64,000 nucleotides of DNA from Bacteroides ovatus. GTDB lineage: Bacteria > Bacteroidota > Bacteroidia > Bacteroidales > Bacteroidaceae. Below the pieces are notes generated by a model, which had not been told where the DNA came from, did not search any database, and saw only the letters and a program-made list of their open reading frames with translations. The position numbers and the translations under genes were made by a program. The stretch's first letter is position 1. Every line of letters begins with the position of its first letter. Shown piece by piece: positions 18,199-24,621 of the stretch. The DNA is taken from the NCBI RefSeq assembly GCF_001314995.1, contig NZ_CP012938.1, positions 310,001 to 374,000 of the forward strand, read 5' to 3'.

Positions 18199-18758
18199 TG
18201 AGGATGGATAGCAGGTTTAATATTTTCTTTCTCTCGAACATGATGTTGGAGAAAGGGGTGTGGACGCTACTAGATGCGTGCCATATATTGAAAGATAGAG
18301 GATATGATTTTGTGTGCAATTTCGTAGGAAAATGGAGTGATATTGGCGAGGAGGAGTTTGCCGCCTATTTGCAGAAGCATAGATTAGAGGATGTAGTGGT
18401 TGCACATGGTGCGAAGTATGGTAATGATAAGGAGATGTACTGGATGCAGGCAGACCTTTTTATACTTCCTACTTACAATGAGTGTTTCCCTTTGGTTTTG
18501 CTGGAAGCAATGCAACATGGTGTGGCTTGCATTGCTAGTCATGAAGGGGGAATAGTGGATATTATTGATGAAGGTGAGACAGGATATATTGTTCCCATGA
18601 AGGATGCATTGGCTTTGGCCGAGAAGGTGGCTTATTGTATGGAACATCGTGATCTGTGTCGTGAGATGGGGCGCAAAGGTAGGATGAAATTTGAATGTGA
18701 GTTCACGCTGCAACGTTTTGAGGAACGTATGTGTGACATTCTTAAGAAATTGGTATAA
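18198..18758 (+). pseudogene. GT4 glycosyltransferase, C-terminal half of split gene
   Basis: A 186-residue product equal to the donor-binding domain of the same GT4 enzyme. It has FNIFFLSNMMLEKGVWTLLD at the domain start, the donor motif ADLFILPTYNECFPLVLLEAM with the E-x7-E spacing, and then GGIVDIIDEGETGYIVP. Its ATG shares one base with the stop of the N-terminal half (TAATG), which would allow re-initiation. All donor-site residues look intact, so decay is recent. The acceptor half is upstream at 17683. It is followed after 20 bases by the WecG/TagA-type gene. Confidence 0.8.
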
Positions 18759-18778
18759 TATTTAGAGTAGATATTCAT

Positions 18779-19513
18779 ATGATCAAGTTGAAAGAACTTC
18801 CTATTGTAGAGAACGTAGACGAATTAAAAACATTGCCGCAGGGTAAACTCCTAATAAATACCATAAATGCGCACTCATACAACACTGCACTGAAGGATTC
18901 GCTTTTTGCCGAGGCGCTAATAAAAGGAGATGTACTTATCCCTGACGGAGCAAGTATTGTAAAAGTTTGTAAATGGTTAAAGATGCAAAGCCAACCACGG
19001 GAACGAATAGCCGGTTGGGATCTCTTTGTTTTTGAAATGAATCGCCTTAATGAGAAAGGCGGGCGATGTATGTTTATGGGTAGTTCGGAGAAAGTGTTGG
19101 CATTGATAAAACAACGTGCAGCAGTAGACTATCCGAACCTAGAAGTAGTGACTTATTCACCTCCCTATAAGCCGGAATTTTCACAGGAAGATAATGCAGC
19201 TATTGTGGCGGCTATCAATGAGGCAAATCCAGATTTGTTGTGGATTGGCATGACTGCTCCCAAGCAGGAAAAATGGATTTATAGTAATTGGCAAAAACTG
19301 AATATCCATTGCCATGTGGGCACTATAGGGGCAGTGTTCGACTTCTTTGCAGGTACTACTGAACGGGCTCCGTTATGGTGGCAGCAACATTCGTTGGAAT
19401 GGCTTTACCGACTGATAAAAGAACCTAAAAGGATGTGGCGTAGATATCTGGTGGGTAATGTGTTGTTTTTATGGAATATATGTAAAGAAAAATATGGTTA
19501 TATAATGGGGTGA
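18779..19513 (+). CDS. WecG/TagA/CpsF-family glycosyltransferase
   Basis: A 244-residue glycosyltransferase of family GT26. The family blocks are visible: LINTINAHSYNTALKD, DVLIPDGASIVKVCKWL, ERIAGWDLFVFEMN, MFMGSSEKV and the late WIGMTAPKQEKWI, with GAVFDFFAGTTERAP. Members transfer ManNAc or ManNAcUA to undecaprenyl-PP-GlcNAc, normally the second sugar of a repeat unit. Its place at the end of the locus is common in Bacteroides capsule loci. The initiating phosphoglycosyl transferase is not in the window. The codon choice is closer to the core genome than that of the glycosyltransferases upstream. Confidence 0.88.
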   Translation: MIKLKELPIVENVDELKTLPQGKLLINTINAHSYNTALKDSLFAEALIKGDVLIPDGASIVKVCKWLKMQSQPRERIAGWDLFVFEMNRLNEKGGRCMFMGSSEKVLALIKQRAAVDYPNLEVVTYSPPYKPEFSQEDNAAIVAAINEANPDLLWIGMTAPKQEKWIYSNWQKLNIHCHVGTIGAVFDFFAGTTERAPLWWQQHSLEWLYRLIKEPKRMWRRYLVGNVLFLWNICKEKYGYIMG

Positions 19514-19570
19514 GAGGCATGGCTTTAACCAGTAATGGCATTATTTATTGCTGATTTTTAATTATCGAAT

Positions 19571-20075
19571 ATGGACTTTCGAAGAAATATTATTATTACT
19601 GGTGGTGCCGGATTTATTGGTAGCCATGTGGTACGTTTATTTGTGAACAAGTATCCCGATTACCATATTATTAACTTGGATAATTTGACTTATGCGGGGA
19701 ATTTGACTAACCTGAAAGATATAGAGAATAAACCAAACTACACTTTTGTAAAAGCAGATATTTGTGACTTTGAGATGATGCTGAAAATTTTCACGCAATA
19801 TCATGTAGATGGAGTCATTCATTTAGCTGCCGAAAGTCACGTGGACCGTAGTATCAGAGATCCGTTTACTTTTGCTCGTACGAATATTCTTTGAACTTCA
19901 AAGAGACCAGAGTCGCCCTACTCGGCTTCGAAAGCAGGTAGTGATCACTTTGTACGCGCTTTTCACGATACTTATAGTGTGCCGACTATTGTGACTGGAT
20001 AATCAAGAACGGATGGATACTATCACCAGTGGTGCTTATGAGAGCTATTACGAAGGTATATACAAGTCTAAATAG
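19571..20075 (+). pseudogene. rmlB: rmlB (dTDP-glucose 4,6-dehydratase) remnant with two deletions
   Basis: Three pieces of rmlB lie in order. Bases 19571-19894 encode the first 107 residues, with the NAD motif GGAGFIGSH, the AESHVDRSI block and an end at RTNIL. Then 19907-20002 reads [20 protein letters not shown] through PTIVTG, with the catalytic YxxxK pair, in the same frame after a stop. Then 20001-20075 reads NQERMDTITSGAYES to the natural C-terminus in another frame. An intact RmlB is about 355-380 residues, so roughly 60 residues are missing before the second piece and about 150 before the third. The product cannot be active, so dTDP-rhamnose synthesis would need another copy. Confidence 0.92.
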
Positions 20076-20216
20076 CATATAATAATAACGAAATATGTAG
20101 GTCCCTAACTTCATGCTACACACATGAATCCCCTACATTCTGCAGGTTGGGAAAAATACAGCGGTATATTCCTGATCTGTCCCCTCGTATTGGCAAAATG
20201 CTGATATGTATTCTAA

Positions 20217-20257
20217 ATATATCAACTGTCTGTGAAGATCGTTGATATATTGTTTTT
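20217..20257 (+). terminator. Rho-independent terminator closing the capsule locus
   Basis: A perfect 10-bp inverted repeat (ATATATCAAC at 20217-20226, GTTGATATAT at 20241-20250) with a 14-base loop is followed by a T-rich tail. It sits between the rmlB remnant and the MNT gene promoter and is well placed to end capsule transcription. Confidence 0.75.
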
Positions 20258-20319
20258 TAATAGCATGCTTATTGATTAAAAATAATCAGATTTGATTATA
20301 TATTTTCGGATTTACTTGC

Positions 20320-20341
20320 TATCTTTGTAGTAAAGATACTA
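20320..20341 (+). promoter_or_regulatory. -7 element and inverted repeat before the MNT/HEPN pair
   Basis: TATCTTTG at 20320-20327 matches the Bacteroides -7 consensus TAnnTTTG; a TTTG lies upstream at 20291, at slightly long spacing. Directly after it, TAGTA (20328-20332) and TACTA (20337-20341) form an inverted repeat over the expected transcription start. This is a reasonable autoregulatory operator for a toxin-antitoxin operon. Confidence 0.5.
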
Positions 20342-20356
20342 TTTATTGTATTCAAT

Positions 20357-20674
20357 ATGCAAAAAGAAGAGATATTACGATTGATCAAAGAAACAATAGC
20401 TAAGACAATACCATCTGGCGCTAAAGTTATTTTATTCGGATCACAGGCTCGTGGAGATGCTAAGGAGGATTCGGATTGGGATATTCTTATTTTACTGAAT
20501 AAAGATAAAGTCGAATTAGATGACCATGATTATATTTCTTATCCTTTTTTTGAACTTGGATGGAATATTGATGTACAAATTCACCCCATTCTTTATACTT
20601 TTAAAGACTGGATGGAAAGAAGTTTTTCACCATTTTATAAGAATGTGGAACGGGAGGGGATTGACTTATGTTAA
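20357..20674 (+). CDS. MNT-type minimal nucleotidyltransferase (antitoxin)
   Basis: A 105-residue minimal nucleotidyltransferase. ILFGSQARGDAKEDSDWDIL is the GSxxRG...SDxD polymerase-beta signature, and WNIDVQIHP supplies the third catalytic aspartate. In characterised MNT/HEPN systems (MntA-HepT of Shewanella) the MNT protein AMPylates the HEPN ribonuclease and neutralises it. The gene overlaps the following HEPN gene by seven bases, the standard arrangement. All three acidic residues are present, so it should be active. Such pairs are frequent beside variable loci in Bacteroides, and this one sits just outside the capsule terminator. Confidence 0.88.
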   Translation: MQKEEILRLIKETIAKTIPSGAKVILFGSQARGDAKEDSDWDILILLNKDKVELDDHDYISYPFFELGWNIDVQIHPILYTFKDWMERSFSPFYKNVEREGIDLC

Positions 20675-21066
20675 GTGCTGAGGAAAAAATAGCAATTGTA
20701 AATTATCGTAGACAAAAGTCTCACGAAAGTTTGAATGAAGCGAAGGAAGTCATCAAATTGGGCTTTTGGAGTTTAGCTGGAAATAGACTTTACTATGCTG
20801 CTTTTCATATGGCTTCTGCTCTGTTGTTGGATAAAGGAATAACAGCACGTTCTCATAGTGGAGTTATCCATCTGATTGGTGCTCAATTTGTAACCAAGGG
20901 ATTATTGGAAAAAGAATATGGACGTTTGTTTTCTCGGTTGTTTGAAATGCGTCAATCGGGTGATTATGATGATATGTATGACGCAACAGAAGAAGAAATT
21001 CTTCCTCTTATTGATAAAACTGTAATGTTTATTTCTAAAATGGAGGATTTGTTGACTTTTAAGTAG
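20668..21066 (+). CDS. HEPN-domain protein (toxin of MNT/HEPN pair)
   Basis: A 132-residue all-alpha HEPN protein. The core helix contains NRLYYAAFHMASALLL, with Arg and His spaced six residues apart as in the Rx4-6H RNase motif, next to a pair of tyrosines that could be AMPylation targets. RSHSGVIHLIGAQFV and the RLFEMRQSGDYDD segment match the standard HEPN family profile. It is encoded as the second gene of the MNT pair with a seven-base overlap. An RNA-cleaving toxin is the expected role. Some HEPN proteins of this subgroup are non-toxic, and activity cannot be judged from sequence. Confidence 0.85.
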   Translation: MLSAEEKIAIVNYRRQKSHESLNEAKEVIKLGFWSLAGNRLYYAAFHMASALLLDKGITARSHSGVIHLIGAQFVTKGLLEKEYGRLFSRLFEMRQSGDYDDMYDATEEEILPLIDKTVMFISKMEDLLTFK

Positions 21067-21087
21067 GGTACAGTGAAGTCCCTTATT

Positions 21088-21345
21088 TTATCTCAAATTT
21101 CTAAAATACGCCCGTATCTTCCGCATAATCTTGATTCCCATCACTACGCCATCAAATACAGCCATACCGGTATTGAACGAACGCATGAGTGCATCCGCCT
21201 TGTTGGTTGCCGGAGCAAGTGGGGCAAATATTTCGCGTGTAGTAGCTGTCATGGCTTTTTTTTGAGCATGGATCTCATTTAAAAGCTTCTTTTTACGTTC
21301 GGCAATCTCTTCTAATGTAAATTTCTGCGGGGTCTGCGCATTCAT
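21088..21345 (-). CDS. Small conserved Bacteroides protein of unknown function
   Basis: An 85-residue protein, the last gene of a three-gene minus-strand group. The N-terminal half is charged and probably helical or coiled-coil (FTLEEIAERKKKLLNEIHAQ). The C-terminal half has a moderately hydrophobic stretch, MAVFDGVVMGIKIMRKI, and ends in basic residues. It starts three bases after the stop of the holin-like gene, so it is co-translated with it. No known domain is recognised. A role linked to the inner membrane together with the YtxH and holin-like proteins is inferred from the operon only. Confidence 0.75.
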   Translation of the reverse strand: MNAQTPQKFTLEEIAERKKKLLNEIHAQKKAMTATTREIFAPLAPATNKADALMRSFNTGMAVFDGVVMGIKIMRKIRAYFRNLR

Positions 21346-21348
21346 AAT

Positions 21349-21711
21349 TTATTTATTTGAATCAGTTAAAAATAAATTAGCGAGGAAGTTCACCATCGGA
21401 GAAATGATGAGCTGCTTGCGGAAAATAATAACCAGGGCGATGAGAACAACATTGATGCCTGCTATGATGGCGAAACTCGACATCAGACCGCCCACTAAAG
21501 GCTCCAATATATAAGCAAGAGCAAAAAGCAGATAAAACAGGGCAACCATGCCAAGGATAATAAGTACTAATATCATAATTAACGTGGAAAAAAGTATGGT
21601 TAACTTCTCCGTCAATTCTAATTTGGTATATTCTTTTTGAAGCTCCAGATATTTCTTGAACTCGAAAAACAACTGCTGAAAATTCTCAATACTTTTATCG
21701 TCTGCAAACAT
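21349..21711 (-). CDS. Holin-X/Phage_holin_3_6-like small membrane protein
   Basis: A 120-residue protein with an N-terminal helical charged part (LFFEFKKYLELQKEYTKLEL) and two membrane hairpins at about residues 40-65 and 72-95, ending in a short basic tail. This matches the family usually annotated as 'phage holin family' (Holin-X/DUF1469-type), which in Bacteroidetes is chromosomal and not phage-related. It lies between the YtxH gene and the 85-residue gene. Members of this arrangement are commonly linked to envelope stress, but no precise function is established that I can cite. Confidence 0.78.
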   Translation of the reverse strand: MFADDKSIENFQQLFFEFKKYLELQKEYTKLELTEKLTILFSTLIMILVLIILGMVALFYLLFALAYILEPLVGGLMSSFAIIAGINVVLIALVIIFRKQLIISPMVNFLANLFLTDSNK

Positions 21712-21743
21712 GGTCGCTCTGTTTTTAGTCTTTGGTTACTCAC

Positions 21744-21953
21744 TTATTCTGCTATTTCTCCCTTCATCTCGGCAGCGATCTCATCAACGAGAGTTTCCAT
21801 TTCGCTGCGATTCAGCTTGATTCCCTTTTTGCGAAGAATCTCTGCGATTTTGTGACGGGTGTCTTCTCCTTTTTCAGGAGCAAATAAAATACCAAGGGCT
21901 GCGCCTACGGCTGCACCACCCAGAAAAGCTGCTAAAACATTCAATCCTTTCAT
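21744..21953 (-). CDS. YtxH-domain small protein
   Basis: A 69-residue protein with the YtxH hallmark: a glycine/alanine-rich membrane segment, LNVLAAFLGGAAVGAALGIL, then FAPEKGEDTRHKI, followed by a charged amphipathic helix. YtxH proteins are small stress-associated membrane proteins in Firmicutes and Bacteroidetes. It is the first gene of the minus-strand trio. A TATATTTG -7 element on the minus strand (plus-strand 21986-21993) lies 33 bases upstream of its start and probably drives the operon. Confidence 0.82.
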   Translation of the reverse strand: MKGLNVLAAFLGGAAVGAALGILFAPEKGEDTRHKIAEILRKKGIKLNRSEMETLVDEIAAEMKGEIAE

Positions 21954-21985
21954 AATGTATAATGTTTAAAATGATTATGATACAA

Positions 21986-21993
21986 CAAATATA
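21986..21993 (-). promoter_or_regulatory. -7 promoter element for the YtxH operon
   Basis: The minus strand reads TATATTTG here, an exact TAnnTTTG. No good -33 TTTG is seen at normal spacing, so the call rests on the -7 box and on its position before the start at 21953. Confidence 0.4.
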
Positions 21994-22097
21994 ACATTTT
22001 TATGAAAAGGTTGTTCGTGAAAACTGAATTTTTTTGCTACGTTTTATAATTCTTTTTTTCTTTTATGGTTTAATCTTATTTAACTGACTTTCGTAGC

Positions 22098-22126
22098 TAA
22101 CCTTTGAAGGTTAAGGCGTACTTTTG
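22098..22126 (+). promoter_or_regulatory. SDR promoter with embedded palindrome
   Basis: TACTTTTG (22119-22126) is a Bacteroides -7 element 27 bases before the SDR start. TAACCTT (22098-22104) and AAGGTTA (22107-22113) form a 7-bp inverted repeat separated by two bases, lying between the expected -33 and -7 boxes. That is a typical position for a repressor operator. No cognate regulator is identified. Confidence 0.5.
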
Positions 22127-22153
22127 TTTTCGAATATTGTAAATCAAAACATA

Positions 22154-22924
22154 ATGGAAGCTAAAATTGTTTTTATAACCGGTGCCAGTAGCGGAATTGG
22201 CGAAGGTTGTGCCCGTAAATTTGCGAAGGAGGGATGGAACCTGATTCTGAATGCCCGTACCGTATCGAAACTGGAAGAACTGAAAACTGAACTGGAAGCG
22301 ACGCATGGTGTCCGGGTTTATACATTGCCTTTTGATGTGCGCGACCGGAAATTGGCTGCCGCCTCTTTGGAATCATTGCCCGAAGAATGGAAGGCGATTG
22401 ATGTGTTGGTGAACAACGCCGGACTGGTGATTGGTGTGGATAAGGAATTCGAAGGTAGCCTGGATGAATGGGATATCATGATCGATACGAATATAAGGGG
22501 ATTGCTGGCTATGACGCGTTTGGTGGTGCCCGGTATGGTGGAACGTGGACGCGGACATATTATTAACATAGGATCTATTGCGGGGGATGCCGCTTATCCG
22601 GGTGGAAGCGTGTATTGCGCAACGAAAGCTGCCGTGAAGGCTCTTTCGGACGGTCTCCGGATCGATTTGGTGGACACTCCGTTGAGAGTGACAAATATCA
22701 AACCGGGAATGGTGGAGACAAACTTTACAGTGGTGCGTTATCGGGGGGATAAGGAAGCTGCCGATAATTTTTATAAAGGGATTCGTCCGTTGACGGGAGA
22801 TGACATTGCGGAAACGGTTTATTTTGCCGCGTCAGCTCCTGCACATATTCAGATTGCGGAGGTGCTTTTGATGCCTACTTATCAGGCAACAGGCACTATT
22901 TCGTATAAGAAGAAGACGGAATAG
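22154..22924 (+). CDS. YdfG-like SDR-family NADP-dependent dehydrogenase
   Basis: A 256-residue classical short-chain dehydrogenase. VFITGASSGIGEGCA is the TGxxxGxG cofactor site, NARTVSK fits NADP preference, LVNNAGL is the NNAG motif, and GSIAG with YCATK gives the catalytic Ser, Tyr and Lys. The profile matches E. coli YdfG, which oxidises 3-hydroxy acids and serine or allo-threonine and is also active on malonic semialdehyde. The frame is open further upstream, but the ATG at 22154 (MEAKIVFITG) starts right before the first beta-strand and is chosen. It is monocistronic, with its own promoter and a candidate operator. Confidence 0.87.
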   Translation: MEAKIVFITGASSGIGEGCARKFAKEGWNLILNARTVSKLEELKTELEATHGVRVYTLPFDVRDRKLAAASLESLPEEWKAIDVLVNNAGLVIGVDKEFEGSLDEWDIMIDTNIRGLLAMTRLVVPGMVERGRGHIINIGSIAGDAAYPGGSVYCATKAAVKALSDGLRIDLVDTPLRVTNIKPGMVETNFTVVRYRGDKEAADNFYKGIRPLTGDDIAETVYFAASAPAHIQIAEVLLMPTYQATGTISYKKKTE

Positions 22925-23039
22925 ACGTTTTTTTGACGGATTTCTTTGCCGGATGATAAAATTTCTATTATTTTGTTGCCCGAAACTAAATATAATAGAC
23001 GAGAATATTGAATTATTAATTAAAACAGCGTATAGGAAT

Positions 23040-23534
23040 ATGAAAAAATTAGTCGTATTAGGAATGGGAGTATGCTTGGTGCTAGCATTTGCATCTTGTA
23101 AATCCAGCGAAAGTGCCTATAAAAAAGCTTACGAGAAAGCAAAACAGCAAGAATTGGCAGAACCGCAGGTGGAAGCTCCGGTAGAGGTAACTCCGGTGGT
23201 TGCAGCTCCTGTGACAACTACTAAGGTGGCAGATACATCCGGCGTTCGTCAGGAGAAGGTTACAGTGGTTTCCGGCAACGAGGGTTTGAAAGATTATAGC
23301 ATCGTAGCAGGTAGCTTTGGTGTGAAAGCGAATGCTGAAGGCCTGAAAGATTGGTTGGATGGACAAGGATATCACTCTACTATTGCATTTAATGCTGACA
23401 AGGCAATGTATCGTGTTATCGTAAATTCATTTGCTGATAAGGCTGCTGCTGCTGAAGCTCGCGACGCATTCAAGGCTAAATACCCGAACCGTTCGGATTT
23501 CCAGGGTGCTTGGTTGCTGTATCGTGTATATTGA
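23040..23534 (+). CDS. SPOR-domain lipoprotein
   Basis: A 164-residue protein with a lipoprotein signal (MKKLVVLGMGVC..., lipobox ending FASC). A charged segment and a Pro/Val/Ala-rich linker lead to a C-terminal SPOR domain of about 75 residues (YSIVAGSFGVKANAEGL ... YRVIVNSFADKAAAAEAR). SPOR domains bind denuded glycan strands of septal peptidoglycan, so a cell-division or envelope role is likely. The frame is open to 22953, but only the ATG at 23040 gives the signal peptide directly. A strong terminator follows at 23590. Confidence 0.88.
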   Translation: MKKLVVLGMGVCLVLAFASCKSSESAYKKAYEKAKQQELAEPQVEAPVEVTPVVAAPVTTTKVADTSGVRQEKVTVVSGNEGLKDYSIVAGSFGVKANAEGLKDWLDGQGYHSTIAFNADKAMYRVIVNSFADKAAAAEARDAFKAKYPNRSDFQGAWLLYRVY

Positions 23535-23589
23535 TTTCTTTTTGGTAATATATATTGGAAAGAACGAACGTTTTTTTCCGAATAAGAAG

Positions 23590-23619
23590 GCGGTAACTGG
23601 GAAGTTACTGCTTTTTTAT
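23590..23619 (+). terminator. Rho-independent terminator after the SPOR lipoprotein
   Basis: GCGGTAACT (23590-23598) pairs with AGTTACTGC (23603-23611) across a four-base loop, with one G-U pair, followed by six T residues. Confidence 0.8.
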
Positions 23620-23715
23620 TGAAAATGAGTGGCTTTTTCGTTTAGATATTTTTATCTTTCTACTAAAAGAAGTTATAAATGATAGTGGGGAAACTTTTAT
23701 AGCAAAGAAAGTTTT

Positions 23716-23723
23716 TACTTTTG
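23716..23723 (+). promoter_or_regulatory. -7 promoter element of the sulfonation operon
   Basis: TACTTTTG matches TAnnTTTG and lies 62 bases before the cysQ start, right after the terminator of the preceding gene. The -33 box is not obvious. Confidence 0.45.
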
Positions 23724-23785
23724 TCAACTCTTAATTTGGAGGATGTTTTGCCTGAATGTGAATAGGGCATTAATTTAGAGATTGA

Positions 23786-24610
23786 ATGGAACAAAAATAT
23801 GTAATGGCTGCTATCGACGCGGCTCTAAAAGCAGGTGGAAAGATTCTTTCTATTTATAATGATCCGGCATCGGACTTTGAAATAGAGAGGAAGGCTGACA
23901 ACTCTCCGCTAACTATAGCAGACAGAAAAGCGCATGAAGCGATTGTGGCTATTCTGAACGATACTCCTTTTCCTGTTCTTAGTGAAGAAGGGAAGCATTT
24001 AGGGTATGAGATCCGTCGAGGATGGGATACTTTATGGATTGTAGATCCGCTGGATGGAACGAAGGAGTTTATTAAGCGCAATGGAGAATTTACGGTAAAT
24101 ATCGCTTTGGTGCAGAACTCTGTACCTGTGTTCGGTGTTATTTATGTGCCTGTTAAAAAAGAACTTTATTTCGGGATCGAAGGTGAGGGGGCTTATAAAT
24201 GTTCCGGTATTGTCAGTTTGGAAGATGACGGCGTGGCATTGGGGCAGCTGATTGGGAAGTCGGAACGGATACCTTTGAAGGAGGTGCACGATCATCTGAT
24301 CGTGGTTGCTTCCCGTTCGCACCTGTCGCCTGAAACAGAATCATATATTGCAGATTTGAAGAAGAAACACGGCAGTGTGGAGTTGATTTCGAGCGGAAGT
24401 TCTATTAAAATCTGTCTGGTTGCTGAAGGTAAGGCTGATGTATATCCGCGTTTCGCTCCGACGATGGAGTGGGATACGGCTGCCGGGCATGCGATAGCTC
24501 GTGCCGCGGGGATGGAAGTATATCAGGCTGGAAAGGAAGAACCTCTACGATATAATAAGGGGGATTTATTGAATCCGTGGTTTATCGTTGAGCCAAAAAG
24601 AGAACACTAA
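23786..24610 (+). CDS. cysQ: 3'(2'),5'-bisphosphate nucleotidase CysQ
   Basis: A 274-residue inositol-monophosphatase-fold enzyme. LSEEGK (E67, E68) and DPLDGTKEFI (D87, D90) form the metal site, and EWDTAAGHAIARAAG is the C-terminal metal motif; the FIKRNGEFTVNIAL stretch is typical of CysQ. It hydrolyses 3'-phosphoadenosine 5'-phosphate (PAP), the by-product of PAPS-dependent sulfonation, to AMP and phosphate, relieving product inhibition. It is the first gene of an operon with the sulfate permease, cysC, cysD, cysN and a sulfotransferase, which fits a recycling role for the sulfotransferase at 29268. Confidence 0.93.
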   Translation: MEQKYVMAAIDAALKAGGKILSIYNDPASDFEIERKADNSPLTIADRKAHEAIVAILNDTPFPVLSEEGKHLGYEIRRGWDTLWIVDPLDGTKEFIKRNGEFTVNIALVQNSVPVFGVIYVPVKKELYFGIEGEGAYKCSGIVSLEDDGVALGQLIGKSERIPLKEVHDHLIVVASRSHLSPETESYIADLKKKHGSVELISSGSSIKICLVAEGKADVYPRFAPTMEWDTAAGHAIARAAGMEVYQAGKEEPLRYNKGDLLNPWFIVEPKREH

Positions 24611-24621
24611 ATAATGTTTAT

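Noticed and set aside
20097..20136. Hairpin GTAGG...TTCATG/CATGAA...CCTAC after the rmlB remnant
   Set aside because: The arms are interrupted and asymmetric, and no T-run follows; the terminator at 20217 explains termination better.
22953..23039. 29-residue N-terminal extension of the SPOR lipoprotein
   Set aside because: It would bury the clear lipoprotein signal that starts at 23040.
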